From Bradyrhizobium sp. CCGB12 (GTDB lineage: Bacteria; Pseudomonadota; Alphaproteobacteria; Rhizobiales; Xanthobacteraceae): a stretch of DNA of 64,000 bases. Made by a program: the position numbers and the translations under genes. Under the pieces are notes generated by a model, which was given only the letters and a program-made list of their open reading frames with translations, was not told the DNA's origin and searched no databases. This document shows, one piece after another, positions 8,014 to 17,522 of the stretch (position 1 is its first letter; each line of letters begins with the position of its first letter). Location: assembly GCF_024199845.1 (NCBI RefSeq), contig NZ_JANADO010000001.1, positions 8,420,001-8,484,000 on the forward strand, read 5' to 3'.

Positions 8014-10062
8014 ATGGGACAAGACGTCAGAAGTCCCCGAGGTCCACGGTGCATCGCGCTGGTGGGCCCTTTCCAAAGCGGTAAAACCACTCTTCTCGAA
8101 GCAATCCTGGCGCGAACGGGTGCAATCCCCCGCGCCGGCAGCGTCGATGCCGGAACTTCCGTCGGCGACGCCACACCAGAGGCCCGTCATCACAAGATGA
8201 CCGTTGGCCTGACTGCCGCCACCACGAGTTTCATGGGCGACAGCTACACCTTCCTCGACTGTCCCGGTTCCGTCGAATTTGCCCACGACATGCGCGCCGT
8301 GCTGCCCGCGGTCGATGCCGCGGTCGTGGTGTGCGAGGCCGACGAGAAGAAACTGCCGCAGCTGCAGATCATCCTGCGTGAGCTGGAAGAGTTGAAGATC
8401 CCGCGTTTCCTGTTCCTCAACAAGATCGACCGCGCCAGCCAGCGCATCCGCGAAACGCTCGCGACGCTGCAGCCCGCCTCGCGCGTGCCGTTGGTGCTGC
8501 GCCAGATCCCGATCTGGAAGGACGAGCTGATCGAGGGTTTCGTCGATCTCGCGCTCGAGCGCGCCTTCATCTATCGCGAGCACAAGGCCTCCGAGGTGAT
8601 CGCGCTCGAGGGCGGCAACCTCGATCGTGAGAAGGAGGCCCGCTTCTCGATGCTGGAGAAACTCGCCGATCACGACGACGCGCTGATGGAGCAACTCCTG
8701 GAAGACATCCAGCCGCCGCGCGATGCCGTGTTCGACGATCTCGCCCGCGAACTGCGCGAAGGGCTGATCTGTCCCGTGCTGCTGGGCGCCGCGGCGCGCG
8801 AAAACGGCGTGCTGCGCCTGATGAAGGCGCTGCGCCACGAGACGCCGGGTGTGGCGGAGACCGCAAAGCGTCTCGGCCTTCCCGAGACCAAGGATGCGCT
8901 CGGCTACGTCTTCAAGACGCTGCATTCACAGCACGGCGGAAAACTGTCGCTGACGCGGCTGCTCTGCGGCCATCTCGACGACGGTGCGACGCTGCAATCC
9001 GCTGCCGGCGGTGCCGGGCGCATCTCCGGCATCCTCGCCGTCAACGGCGCCTACGACACCAAGCGGGCCTCAGCCGAAGCCGGCGACACCGTGGCGCTCG
9101 CCAAGGTCGACCCGATCAGGACCGGCGACACGGTCTCGAACGGCAAGACCCCGCCGGCTGCATTGGAGGTCGCCGAGCCGACGCCGCCGGTGCTCGCGAT
9201 TTCGATCGCGGCCACCGATCGCAAGGATGACGTCAAGCTCGGCCAGGCGTTGACGCGGCTGCACGAGGAGGATCCTTCGCTCGTCATCGTGATGAACGCC
9301 CAGACCCACGACACCGTGCTGTGGGGCCAGGGCGAGATGCACCTCCGCGTCGCCGGCGAGCGGCTGCGCGACCGTTTCGGCGTCAAGATCGCCTCGCATC
9401 CACCTGCGATCGGCTACCAGGAGACCATCCGCAAGCCGATTGTCCAGCGCGGCCGCCACAAGAAGCAGTCCGGCGGCCACGGCCAGTTCGGCGACGTCGT
9501 GCTCGACATCAGGCCGTTGCCGCGCGGCGAGGGATTCAAGTTCGCCGAGAAGGTCGTCGGCGGCGCCGTGCCGCGCAACTACATCGGCGCGGTGGAAGAG
9601 GGCGTCGTCGACGGATTGACGCGCGGTCCGCTCGGCTTCCCCGTCACTGATGTGCAGGTGACGTTGACCGACGGCTCCTATCACAGCGTCGATAGCTCCG
9701 ATCTCGCCTTCCGCACGGCGGCGCGGATCGGGCTCAACGAGGGCCTGCCGCAATGCCAGTCGGTGCTGCTGGAGCCGATCCACGTGGTCGAGATCGTCTG
9801 TCCCACGGAGGCCACCGCCAAGATCAACGCGATCCTGTCGGCGCGGCGTGGCCAGATCCTCGGCTTCGACACCCGCGACGGTTGGAGCGGCTGGGACTGC
9901 GTCCGTGCCATGATGCCGGAAGCCGAGATCGGCGAACTCATCGTCGAGCTGCGCTCGGCAACCGCCGGCGCCGGCAGCTTCACCCGTCAGTTCGACCACA
10001 TGGCCGAAGTCACCGGCCGCGCCGCCGACCAGATCATCGCCGCGAATCAGCACGCGGCGTGA
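8014..10062 (+). CDS. Elongation factor G-like translational GTPase paralogue
   Basis: This 682-residue protein has all EF-G domains (G domain, then II to V), but the G domain is altered. The P-loop reads GPFQSGKT (18-25) instead of HIDAGKT, and the DxPGH motif is DCPGS (82-86), so the His that activates water in translational GTPases is Ser86. NKID is at 136-139. The start at 8014 is supported by AAGGAGG at 8001-8007. Such EF-G-like proteins form a separate subfamily in alphaproteobacteria; the true fusA normally sits with rpsL/rpsG and tufA, absent here. The role is unknown; it may act in ribosome remodelling rather than translocation. Confidence 0.85.
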   Translation: MGQDVRSPRGPRCIALVGPFQSGKTTLLEAILARTGAIPRAGSVDAGTSVGDATPEARHHKMTVGLTAATTSFMGDSYTFLDCPGSVEFAHDMRAVLPAVDAAVVVCEADEKKLPQLQIILRELEELKIPRFLFLNKIDRASQRIRETLATLQPASRVPLVLRQIPIWKDELIEGFVDLALERAFIYREHKASEVIALEGGNLDREKEARFSMLEKLADHDDALMEQLLEDIQPPRDAVFDDLARELREGLICPVLLGAAARENGVLRLMKALRHETPGVAETAKRLGLPETKDALGYVFKTLHSQHGGKLSLTRLLCGHLDDGATLQSAAGGAGRISGILAVNGAYDTKRASAEAGDTVALAKVDPIRTGDTVSNGKTPPAALEVAEPTPPVLAISIAATDRKDDVKLGQALTRLHEEDPSLVIVMNAQTHDTVLWGQGEMHLRVAGERLRDRFGVKIASHPPAIGYQETIRKPIVQRGRHKKQSGGHGQFGDVVLDIRPLPRGEGFKFAEKVVGGAVPRNYIGAVEEGVVDGLTRGPLGFPVTDVQVTLTDGSYHSVDSSDLAFRTAARIGLNEGLPQCQSVLLEPIHVVEIVCPTEATAKINAILSARRGQILGFDTRDGWSGWDCVRAMMPEAEIGELIVELRSATAGAGSFTRQFDHMAEVTGRAADQIIAANQHAA

Positions 10063-10097
10063 TTGGCTTCGCGCGGTAAGGCGGTGCAACTCTCTAG

Positions 10098-10123
10098 CTC
10101 TCCCCCGCGCAAGCGGGGAGAGG
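10098..10123. repeat. Short GC-rich palindrome (CTCTCCCC/GGGGAGAG type)
   Basis: CTCTCCCCC-GCGCAA-GCGGGGAGAG forms a strong stem-loop after the EF-G-like gene. It has no T-run and resembles one arm of the longer repeats near 30.4 kb and 40.7 kb, so it is listed as a repeat. It may also act as a transcript 3'-end stabiliser. Confidence 0.5.
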
Positions 10124-10220
10124 TTAGCGGGCGTCTCGACGCGATGGCCTCGCCTGCGTGATCGTTGGCAATCCGGATTAAGACGGCTAGTTTGCTCCCT
10201 GTAATGGGGCGCATATTTCC

Positions 10221-10865
10221 ATGCTGAGATCCCGCCGTAACCTGGCGCTGGCCTGCGCATTGAGCGCGCTTGCCGGTTATGTCGACGGTGCGGGCTTCTT
10301 GCATCTCGGTGGGCTCTTCGTCTCTTTCATGAGCGGTAATTCAACACGGCTCGGCGTCAGCTTGGCTGAGGGGCACTGGACCGGCGCGTCGGAAGCGGTC
10401 GGGCTGATCCTGCTGTTCGTCGTCGGCGCCGGTATCGGAGGCCTCATCGTTCATGGGAAGGGCCGCTATCGGCAATGCTGGGTGCTACTGGCGGAAGCCA
10501 CGCTGCTGGCAGCGGCGGGCCTCGCCTATCTCTTCGGCGTGCCGTGGCTCGCGGTGATCGCGATGGTGCTGGCGATGGGCCTGGAGAACGCGGTTTTCCA
10601 GGTGGATGGCGGCCCCGGCATTGGGCTCACCTACATGACCGGTGCGCTGGTCAAGGTCGGCCAGCTCGCTGCAGCGGCGCTGACAGGCGGGCCGCGCTGG
10701 GCCTGGCTGCCAAACCTCCTGCTCTGGGCGTCGCTCGTCACCGGGGCCGCGGCCGGCGCCTTCGCTTATTCGGAGATCAGCCTCGCCGCGGTGTGGTTTG
10801 CCGCCGCGGCGGCCCTGTTGCTCGCCGCCATTGCGGTCATCTCGGTCCGGCGTACGCATCCTTGA
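10221..10865 (+). CDS. YoaK/DUF1275-family membrane protein
   Basis: The 214-residue integral membrane protein begins with an AGYVDGAGFLHLGGLFVSFM segment and the GNSTRLG motif. Both are characteristic of the YoaK (DUF1275) family, which has about six transmembrane helices. The ENAVFQV and GLTYMTGALVKVGQ segments in the middle are also typical. Its function is unknown; some members are discussed as transporters. It lies alone, 61 bases before aroE on the same strand, so read-through into aroE is possible. Confidence 0.85.
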   Translation: MLRSRRNLALACALSALAGYVDGAGFLHLGGLFVSFMSGNSTRLGVSLAEGHWTGASEAVGLILLFVVGAGIGGLIVHGKGRYRQCWVLLAEATLLAAAGLAYLFGVPWLAVIAMVLAMGLENAVFQVDGGPGIGLTYMTGALVKVGQLAAAALTGGPRWAWLPNLLLWASLVTGAAAGAFAYSEISLAAVWFAAAAALLLAAIAVISVRRTHP

Positions 10866-10926
10866 CAGGACGGCGGCAAGGCGAAATGAGATCGCTTGCA
10901 ATCATGATCAAGGGACCCTGCAAGAG

Positions 10927-11766
10927 ATGACCGCGCCCAAGACGCCCGCAGCCTGTTTGATCGGATGGCCGGCCGCGCATTCGCGCTCGCCGCTGATCCA
11001 TCGCTATTGGTTGCGCACGCTCGGGATCGCGGGCGGGTATGTCATCGAGGCGGTTCCGCCCGATGATCTCAGAGACTTCGTGTTTCGGCTGTCGCTGCGC
11101 GGCTTCGTCGGCGCCAACGTCACCATCCCGCACAAGGAGGGCGTGCTGGCGCTATCGAAGCCCGATGCGCGTGCAACGGCCGTCGGCGCCGCCAACACGC
11201 TGTGGTTCGAGGATGGCGAGCTGCGCTCGACCAACACCGACGTCGAGGGCTTCATCGGCAATCTCGATGCCAGCGCGCCCGGCTGGGACGCGGCCGAGGA
11301 GGCACTTGTGCTCGGGGCCGGCGGCTCCTCGCGCGCGGTCGTGTTCGGCCTGCGCGAGCGGGGCATTGAGCGCATCCATCTCGCCAATCGCACCATGGCG
11401 CGGGCGGACACACTCGCAAGACAGTTCGGGCCGAACGTGCAGCCCGTGACATGGGACAGCATCAACGATGTCCTGCCGCGCGCAAGGCTTCTCGTGAACA
11501 CGACCTCGCTCGGCATGCATGGCCAGCCTTCGCTCGACGTTGATGTGGCGCGCCTGCCGCAGACGGCCGTTGTCGCCGATCTCGTCTATGTCCCGCTGGT
11601 GACGCCGCTGCTTGCGGCGGCACAAGCGCGTGGCCTGAAGACCGCCGACGGGCTCGGCATGCTGCTGCACCAGGCCGTGCGCGGCTTCGAGCTGTGGTTC
11701 GGTCGGCGGCCCGAGGTCACCGCCGATTTGCGCGCGCTGGTCGAGGCCGATCTCACAAAGACTTGA
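10927..11766 (+). CDS. aroE: Shikimate dehydrogenase
   Basis: This 279-residue protein catalyses NADPH-dependent reduction of 3-dehydroshikimate in aromatic amino acid biosynthesis. The shikimate site is visible as SRSPLIH near residue 19, NVTIPHK with catalytic Lys70, and NTDVEG with the partner Asp near residue 106. The nucleotide-binding loop is VLGAGGSSRAV, followed by NRT, typical of NADP enzymes. The C-terminal DGLGMLLHQA segment is also diagnostic. The ATG at 10927 is used since it gives the standard N-terminus; an upstream in-frame extension would overlap the yoaK-like gene. In other alphaproteobacteria aroE lies near coaE and dnaQ, which are not in this window. Confidence 0.9.
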   Translation: MTAPKTPAACLIGWPAAHSRSPLIHRYWLRTLGIAGGYVIEAVPPDDLRDFVFRLSLRGFVGANVTIPHKEGVLALSKPDARATAVGAANTLWFEDGELRSTNTDVEGFIGNLDASAPGWDAAEEALVLGAGGSSRAVVFGLRERGIERIHLANRTMARADTLARQFGPNVQPVTWDSINDVLPRARLLVNTTSLGMHGQPSLDVDVARLPQTAVVADLVYVPLVTPLLAAAQARGLKTADGLGMLLHQAVRGFELWFGRRPEVTADLRALVEADLTKT

Positions 11767-11831
11767 GAGGATCGCGGCGAATAGCACACCATCTCCGGAG
11801 TTCTACCCCGTGGGGACAATCGGAGACCGAA

Positions 11832-12458
11832 ATGACTATTCAACGCGCTACTTTCACACGTCCACTTCTCGCCGTCGCGATGGTGGCCCTCTCGACTTAC
11901 TGCGCCTTCGCGCAAAGGGCGCCGGTGCCGACGCGCGTGCGCGGCACGATCGAGAGCGTCAACGGCGACACCATGCAGGTCAAGTCGCGCAGCGGCGAAG
12001 ATTTCAAGCTTCACCTCGCCGCTGACGTGAATGTCTCGGGCATTACCAAGATTTCACTCGCCGACATCAAGCCGGGCTCGTTCATCGGCGCGACCACCGT
12101 GCCGGGGCCGGATGGCGGCCAGAACGCGGTTGAGGTCCACGTGTTTCCGGAGAGCATGCGCGGCACCGGCGAGGGCTCGCGGCCCTGGGACCTCAAGCCC
12201 AACTCCAGCATGACCAATGCGACCGTCGCCGAGAGCGTGGTCGGCAATGACGGGCACACGCTGCTGGTCAAGTACAAGGACGGCGAGAAGAAGGTGTTCG
12301 TCGCCGACAACACCCCGGTGGTGACCTTCGTGCCCGGCGACAAGTCCGAGTTGAAGGCGGGCGCCAAGGTCATCGCCTTCATGAAGCAATTGCCGGACGG
12401 CTCGTTCGAGACCAACCGTGTCAGCGTCGGCCGCGACGGCCTGACGCCGCCGATGTGA
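11832..12458 (+). CDS. Exported protein of unknown function, possible OB-fold-like repeats
   Basis: The 208-residue protein starts with a signal peptide (MTIQRATFTRPLLAVAMVAL, likely cleavage after AFA). The mature part has two similar beta-rich modules. The first begins VRGTIESVNGDTMQVKSRSG and the second ATVAESVVGNDGHTLLVKYK. Such 'metal-dependent/DUF5666-like' beta-barrel modules occur in periplasmic proteins of unknown role. It is separated from aroE by 65 bases. No catalytic residues are recognisable, so no activity is proposed. Confidence 0.75.
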   Translation: MTIQRATFTRPLLAVAMVALSTYCAFAQRAPVPTRVRGTIESVNGDTMQVKSRSGEDFKLHLAADVNVSGITKISLADIKPGSFIGATTVPGPDGGQNAVEVHVFPESMRGTGEGSRPWDLKPNSSMTNATVAESVVGNDGHTLLVKYKDGEKKVFVADNTPVVTFVPGDKSELKAGAKVIAFMKQLPDGSFETNRVSVGRDGLTPPM

Positions 12459-12500
12459 GGGGCGTAGCTATAGCGCGCAATCGTCGCCACAAACCCCGCT

Positions 12501-12653
12501 GTCGTCCCGGAAAGCGTAAGCGCCGATCCGGGACCCATAACCACGGGGTGAAGTTTGGCGAAGGCTGATAACTCCGAGTCCCCGTAACCACTCCCGTCTG
12601 TGGCTATGGATCCCGGATCGGCGCGCGCTTAGAGCGCGCTTGTCCGGGACGAC
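12501..12653. repeat. Long inverted intergenic repeat, GTCGTCC...GGACGAC family
   Basis: The element begins GTCGTCCCGG and ends TCCGGGACGAC, with inner arms GATCCGGGACCCATAAC and GGCTATGGATCCCGGATC that also pair. A second member with the same layout, including the GGACCCATTAC inner arm, occurs at 61690-61831. It fills most of the gap between two convergent genes. Confidence 0.75.
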
Positions 12654-12712
12654 GGCGGAGTTTATTGGCATCGGCTCTCGATCACGTCGCGAGACGGCAC
12701 TGCCGCTGCGCC

Positions 12713-13849
12713 TCACACCGCAATGATATGATCGTCGATCTCGTCGATCCCATTGACGCCGCACAGGCCCATGGTGGTGAGCAGCTCCTTCTGGATGATG
12801 TCGATCGCCTTGGCGACGCCGGCCTGGCCGCCGGCGCCGAGGCCATAGGCGTAGGCGCGGCCGATCATGCAGGATTTTGCGCCGAGCGCGAGCGCGCGCA
12901 TCACGTCCTGGCCGGAGCGGATGCCGCCGTCGAACATGATCTCCATCTTCTCGCCGACCGCGTCCGCAATCTCCGGCAGCACCTCGATCGAGGATGGCGC
13001 ACCGTCGAGCTGACGGCCGCCATGGTTGGAGACGACGAGGGCCTGCGCGCCGGTCTTGGCGGCTTCCTCCGCGTCCTCGACGTCCAAAATGCCCTTGATG
13101 ATGAGCTTGCCGGGCCAGATGCTGCGGACCCACTCGACGTCCTTCCAGCTCAGCGACGTGTCGAACTGCGACGCCGTCCATTCGGCGAGGCGGTTGAGAT
13201 CCTCGGTGTTCTTCACGTGTCCCGCGATGTTGCCGAAGGTGCGGCGCTTGCCTTGCAGCACGCCGGAGACCCAGGCGGGCTTGCTGGCGAAATCCAGCAG
13301 TTTCGACAGCGACCATTCCGGCGGCACCGTCATGCCGTTCTTGATGTCGGCATGGCGCTGGCCGATCACCTGCAGGTCGACGGTCAGCACCAGCGCGCTG
13401 CACTTGGCTGCCATCGCCCGCTGGATCAATTCCTTGATGAAGCCGCGGTCCTTCATGACGTAGAGCTGGAACCAGAACGGCTTCTCGACATTGGCGGCGA
13501 TGTCCTCGATCGAGCAGATCGACATCGTCGATTGCGTGAACGGGATGCCGGCGGCCTGCGCGGCGCGGCAGGCGTAAATCTCGCCGTCGCCATGCTGCAT
13601 GCCTAAAAGACCGACGGGCGCCAGGATCAGCGGCATGGTCGAGGGCTCGCCGAGGATCGTGGTCGAGGTGTCGCGCTTGGAGACGTCGACCAGGATGCGC
13701 TGGCGGAACTTGATCGCCTGCATGTCCTCGCGGTTGGCGCGCAACGTCTCCTCGGCATAGGAGCCGCGGTCGCAATAGTCGAAGAACGCCTTCGGCACGC
13801 GGCGCTTATGCAGCGCGCGAAGATCGTCGATACAGGTGATGTGCTTCAT
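12713..13849 (-). CDS. lldD: FMN-dependent L-lactate dehydrogenase / alpha-hydroxy-acid oxidase
   Basis: The 378-residue protein belongs to the FMN-dependent alpha-hydroxy-acid dehydrogenase family. It has APVGLLGMQHGDGE and QLYVMKDR early, the LIIKGIL lysine strand, the active-site VVSNHGGRQLDG (catalytic His and substrate Arg), and the FMN-phosphate loop FDGGIRSGQDV. Length and the DYCDRGSYAEETLR start are close to quinone-linked LldD, which oxidises L-lactate to pyruvate at the inner membrane. The ATG at 13849 replaces a longer start at 13909, as the 20 extra residues do not fit the family. A related glycolate- or mandelate-type substrate is possible. Confidence 0.85.
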   Translation of the reverse strand: MKHITCIDDLRALHKRRVPKAFFDYCDRGSYAEETLRANREDMQAIKFRQRILVDVSKRDTSTTILGEPSTMPLILAPVGLLGMQHGDGEIYACRAAQAAGIPFTQSTMSICSIEDIAANVEKPFWFQLYVMKDRGFIKELIQRAMAAKCSALVLTVDLQVIGQRHADIKNGMTVPPEWSLSKLLDFASKPAWVSGVLQGKRRTFGNIAGHVKNTEDLNRLAEWTASQFDTSLSWKDVEWVRSIWPGKLIIKGILDVEDAEEAAKTGAQALVVSNHGGRQLDGAPSSIEVLPEIADAVGEKMEIMFDGGIRSGQDVMRALALGAKSCMIGRAYAYGLGAGGQAGVAKAIDIIQKELLTTMGLCGVNGIDEIDDHIIAV

Positions 13850-13943
13850 GAACGTTTTCCCCGGCCCGTCTTGTATCAAGAGTCTTGCATCGGAAGATCG
13901 AGGGGTCATCTAGCATGGTTGGATGCACAGCCAAATCGTTTGA

Positions 13944-14123
<180 letters not shown>

Positions 14124-14353
14124 GGCCGAGTTCCCTGGGGTTCCGCTCTGTTCCGCTATTCCCCGAGGAAATATAGTGTTAACAATACGTTATCGGAGCG
14201 GCGGTACGCTTGGTTCCGTAACGATTTATCATATTTTTTGAAGCCAAGTTTGCCGCGATAGCTTTATAAGACCTCAGCACATCAGGGATGCGGGGCCCGT
14301 TCGGGCAGCCCGTGGTTGCAGAGGGGATCCCTGGTTGTTGCGTGGGGGACGAT

Positions 14354-15697
14354 ATGAGCCGCAAATATTTCGGGACGGACGGGATCCGGGGCCGCGCCAA
14401 TGGTCTGATCACGCCGGAGCTCGCGCTCAAGGTCGGCCAGGCCGCAGGCCTTGCGTTTCAGCGCGGTGACCACCGCCACCGGGTCGTGATCGGCAAGGAC
14501 ACCCGCCTGTCCGGCTACATGATCGAATACGCGATGGTCGCGGGCTTCACCTCGGTCGGCATGGACGTGCTGCTGGTCGGCCCGATGCCGACGCCGGCGG
14601 TCGCGATGCTGACCAAGTCGATGCGCGCCGATCTCGGCGTGATGATCTCGGCCTCGCACAATCTGTTCGAGGACAACGGCATCAAGCTGTTCGGACCGCA
14701 GGGCTTCAAGCTCTCCGACGACGTCGAGAGGCAGATCGAGCAGTTGCTCGACGAATCCCTCGACAAGCGGCTGGCGCAGAGCGCGAGCCTCGGCCGCGCC
14801 CGCCGCATCGACGGCGTGCATGACCGCTACATCGAATTCGCCAAGCGCACGCTGCCGCGCGATCTGTCGCTGGACGGCCTGCGCGTCGTGGTCGATTGCG
14901 CCAATGGCGCCGCCTACAAGGTGGTGCCGGAGGCGTTGTGGGAGCTGGGTGCCGACGTCGTGCCGATCGGCGTCGAGCCCGACGGCTTCAACATCAACAA
15001 GGAATGCGGCTCCACCTCGCCGGAAGCGCTCTCGAAGAAGGTGCGCGAGATGCGCGCCGACATCGGCATCGCGCTCGACGGCGACGCCGATCGCGTCATC
15101 CTGGTCGACGAGCGCGGCCACATCGTCGACGGCGACCAGCTGCTCGCGGTGATCGCGCAGAGCTGGAAGGAAGACGGCCGGCTGTCACGGCCGGGCATCG
15201 TCGCGACCGTGATGTCCAATCTCGGCCTCGAGCGCTTCCTGAAAGGGCAGGGGCTCGATCTCGTCCGCACGCCGGTCGGCGACCGCTATGTTCTCGAGCA
15301 GATGCTGAACGGCGGCTACAATCTCGGCGGCGAGCAGTCCGGCCACATCATCCTGTCCGACTATGCCACCACCGGCGACGGCTTCGTTGCGGCGTTGCAG
15401 GTGCTGGCGGTGGTGCAGAAGCTGCGCCGGCCGGTCTCGGAGGTTTGCCATCGCTTCGATCCGCTGCCGCAGATCCTCAAGAACGTCCGCCACAAGGGCG
15501 GCAAGCCGCTCGACAATTCCGACGTCAAATCGGCGATCTCCGACGGCGAGAAGCGCCTCAACGGCCACGGCCGTCTGCTGATCCGCTCCTCCGGCACCGA
15601 GCCGGTGATCCGCGTCATGGGCGAGGGCGAGGACCGCATCCTGGTCGAGGACGTTGTCGACACCATCGTCTCGGCGCTCGGCCAGGCGGCGGCGTAA
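14354..15697 (+). CDS. glmM: Phosphoglucosamine mutase
   Basis: This 447-residue enzyme interconverts glucosamine 6-phosphate and 1-phosphate for UDP-GlcNAc, and so feeds peptidoglycan and LPS. The start [10 protein letters not shown] is diagnostic. The phosphoserine is S101 in MISASHN, the metal-binding loop is DGDADR (about 242-247), the sugar loop is GGEQSGH, and the phosphate-binding [12 protein letters not shown] is near the C-terminus. The ATG at 14354 fits the family N-terminus. The 230-base upstream region contains an AT-rich stretch near 14170-14270 that probably holds the promoter. In many alphaproteobacteria glmM follows ftsH/folP; here its left neighbour is the small gene at 13956. 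Confidence 0.95.
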   Translation: MSRKYFGTDGIRGRANGLITPELALKVGQAAGLAFQRGDHRHRVVIGKDTRLSGYMIEYAMVAGFTSVGMDVLLVGPMPTPAVAMLTKSMRADLGVMISASHNLFEDNGIKLFGPQGFKLSDDVERQIEQLLDESLDKRLAQSASLGRARRIDGVHDRYIEFAKRTLPRDLSLDGLRVVVDCANGAAYKVVPEALWELGADVVPIGVEPDGFNINKECGSTSPEALSKKVREMRADIGIALDGDADRVILVDERGHIVDGDQLLAVIAQSWKEDGRLSRPGIVATVMSNLGLERFLKGQGLDLVRTPVGDRYVLEQMLNGGYNLGGEQSGHIILSDYATTGDGFVAALQVLAVVQKLRRPVSEVCHRFDPLPQILKNVRHKGGKPLDNSDVKSAISDGEKRLNGHGRLLIRSSGTEPVIRVMGEGEDRILVEDVVDTIVSALGQAAA

Positions 15698-15743
15698 GGT
15701 CAGGCGCGAGCGGGGTGGGGTGATCTCACCCCACGGACAGTAT

Positions 15744-15835
15744 CGTAGGGTGGGCAAAGCGAAGCGTGCCCACGCGTCTGTTGCCGTATCGGACAGGTGG
15801 TGGGCACGGCGCGTTGCGCCTTTGCCCAACCTACG
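15744..15835. repeat. Inverted intergenic repeat, CGTAGGGTGGGCAAAG family
   Basis: The left arm starts CGTAGGGTGGGCAAAGCG and ends GTGCCCAC; the right arm starts GTGGGCAC and ends TTTGCCCAACCTACG. The arms pair over about 30 bases with small bulges. It occupies the space between glmM and the MFS gene; the rest of 15698-16038 shows no gene. Confidence 0.75.
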
Positions 15836-16038
15836 ATTCCTGTTTCTTGGCGATTTCCTAAACCCTCATGATGAGGAGCCCGCCGAAAGTGGGCGTTTCG
15901 AACCATGCAGGCCCTGCTGCTTCACATCGCAACCGCGATACGACGCGCATCCCAGCCATAAGCGATTGGCGGTGGTTCCGTCGCCGCCTGCATCGTATTG
16001 AGCTTGTCGCGGCAATCTGCCGCGCCTGGATCGCTCCG

Positions 16039-17283
16039 TTGAATAAGCCCGTCGTCGTCTCCGAGGAAACACTGACCGAGCCCGTCGTCGTCAGCGACGT
16101 GGCGCCTGCCAAGGCAGCGGGGCCGGCCTATGTCGTGCTCGCGGGGATCAGCTTCTCGCACTTCCTCAACGACACCATGCAGTCGCTGATCGCCTCGGTG
16201 TATCCGATCCTGAAGGACACCTATGCGCTGGACTTCGCGCAGATCGGCATGATCACGCTGGCGTTCCAGTTCACGGCCTCGCTGCTCCAGCCGGTGGTCG
16301 GCCACTACACCGACAAGAAGGCGCAGCCCTATTCGCTGTCGATCGGCATGGCCTCGACCTTCTTCGGCCTGTTGCTGCTGAGCGCCGCACACCAATATCT
16401 CGTCATTCTCGTCGCCGCCGCGCTGGTCGGTCTCGGCTCGGCGGTGTTTCATCCCGAATCCGCGCGGATCGCGCGGCTCGCCTCCGGCGGCCGCTACGGC
16501 TTTGCGCAATCGGTATTCCAGCTCGGCGGCAGCTTCGGCACCTCGATGGGCCCCGTGCTCGCCGCGCTGATCGTCGTGCCGTTCGGGCAGGGCAGCATCG
16601 CCTGGTTCTCCTCGATCGCCTTTCTCGCGATCCTCATCCTCTGGCGCATCGGCCGCTGGTATGCGCCGCAGATCACGGCGAAGAAGGCAGCCGCGGTTCA
16701 TGCCCAGCCGGGCGGGCCGAGTTCGCGCCGCGTCGCGCTTGCGCTGCTCGTGCTGGTCGCGCTGCTGTTCTCAAAACAGCTCTACGTCTCGAGCCTGTCG
16801 AGCTACTACATCTTCTATCTGATCGACCGTTTCGGCGTGTCGACGCAGGCTGCGCAAATCTATCTCTTCGTCTTCCTTGCCGCGAACGCCGTCGGCGCAT
16901 TTCTCGGTGGTCCCCTGGGCGATCGCTTCGGCCGCAAGATCGTGATCTGGATCTCGATCCTCGGGGCGCTGCCGTTCACGCTGGCGCTGCCCTATGCCGG
17001 ACTCTACGCAAGCGCAGTGCTGTCAGTCATCATCGGCCTGATCATCTCCTCGACCACGTCGTCGATCATCGTGTTCGCGCAGGAGCTGGTGCCGCATCGC
17101 TTCGGCATGATCTCCGGCGTGTTCTTCGGCGTCGCCTTCGGCATCGGCGGCCTGGGAGCCGCGGTGCTCGGCAAGCTCGCCGACCACACCTCGATCGAGT
17201 TCGTCTACCAGGTCTGCGCTTATCTGCCGGCGATCGGGCTGCTTGCCGTGTTCCTGCCGAAATTGCCGCGGCACGTGCGTTAA
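16039..17283 (+). CDS. MFS transporter, fosmidomycin-resistance (Fsr)-like
   Basis: The protein has about 12 hydrophobic segments. It starts ISFSHFLNDTMQSLIASVYP, and has GHYTDKKAQPYSL in the loop after TM2, FHPESARIAR, and GPLGDRFGRK in the second half. These features mark the Fsr/fosmidomycin-resistance branch of MFS exporters. There is no ATG close to the domain. A TTG at 16039 (414 residues) is preferred, whereas the ATG at 15868 would add 57 residues of Arg-rich sequence. The start is uncertain. The physiological substrate is unknown, and drug export should not be assumed from family membership. Confidence 0.8.
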   Translation: MNKPVVVSEETLTEPVVVSDVAPAKAAGPAYVVLAGISFSHFLNDTMQSLIASVYPILKDTYALDFAQIGMITLAFQFTASLLQPVVGHYTDKKAQPYSLSIGMASTFFGLLLLSAAHQYLVILVAAALVGLGSAVFHPESARIARLASGGRYGFAQSVFQLGGSFGTSMGPVLAALIVVPFGQGSIAWFSSIAFLAILILWRIGRWYAPQITAKKAAAVHAQPGGPSSRRVALALLVLVALLFSKQLYVSSLSSYYIFYLIDRFGVSTQAAQIYLFVFLAANAVGAFLGGPLGDRFGRKIVIWISILGALPFTLALPYAGLYASAVLSVIIGLIISSTTSSIIVFAQELVPHRFGMISGVFFGVAFGIGGLGAAVLGKLADHTSIEFVYQVCAYLPAIGLLAVFLPKLPRHVR

Positions 17284-17422
17284 CGCATTCTCTCTCGCCA
17301 CGTCGCGGTTTTACACATCGTTAGGAATTGCGGCGACGCCGTTGCATTTGGCGCGGCATTCCTGCAACGCTCGCGCGGCGCTCGCGTGTGCGGTCAGAAA
17401 AAATCAACCTTAAAAATTAGGG

Positions 17423-17437
17423 TTAAGCGGCGCTTAA
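17423..17437 (+). promoter_or_regulatory. Candidate CtrA-binding site upstream of an outer-membrane protein gene
   Basis: TTAA-N7-TTAA (TTAA at 17423 and at 17434) exactly matches the full-site consensus of the alphaproteobacterial cell-cycle regulator CtrA. It lies 86 bases before the start of the porin-like gene at 17523. Another TTAA at 17410 precedes it. Motif match only. Confidence 0.45.
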
Positions 17438-17522
17438 GCATTTGATGCCATCGTCCCGGTCGTGAGTTTCCAGAACGTGAGGCGTCTGCATTTTGCCTCA
17501 CCGGCCATAAGGACGAAGCCAA

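Noticed and set aside
14177..14191. TTAACAATACGTTAT upstream of glmM as a CtrA site
   Set aside because: The second half is TTAT, not TTAA, and no other support exists.
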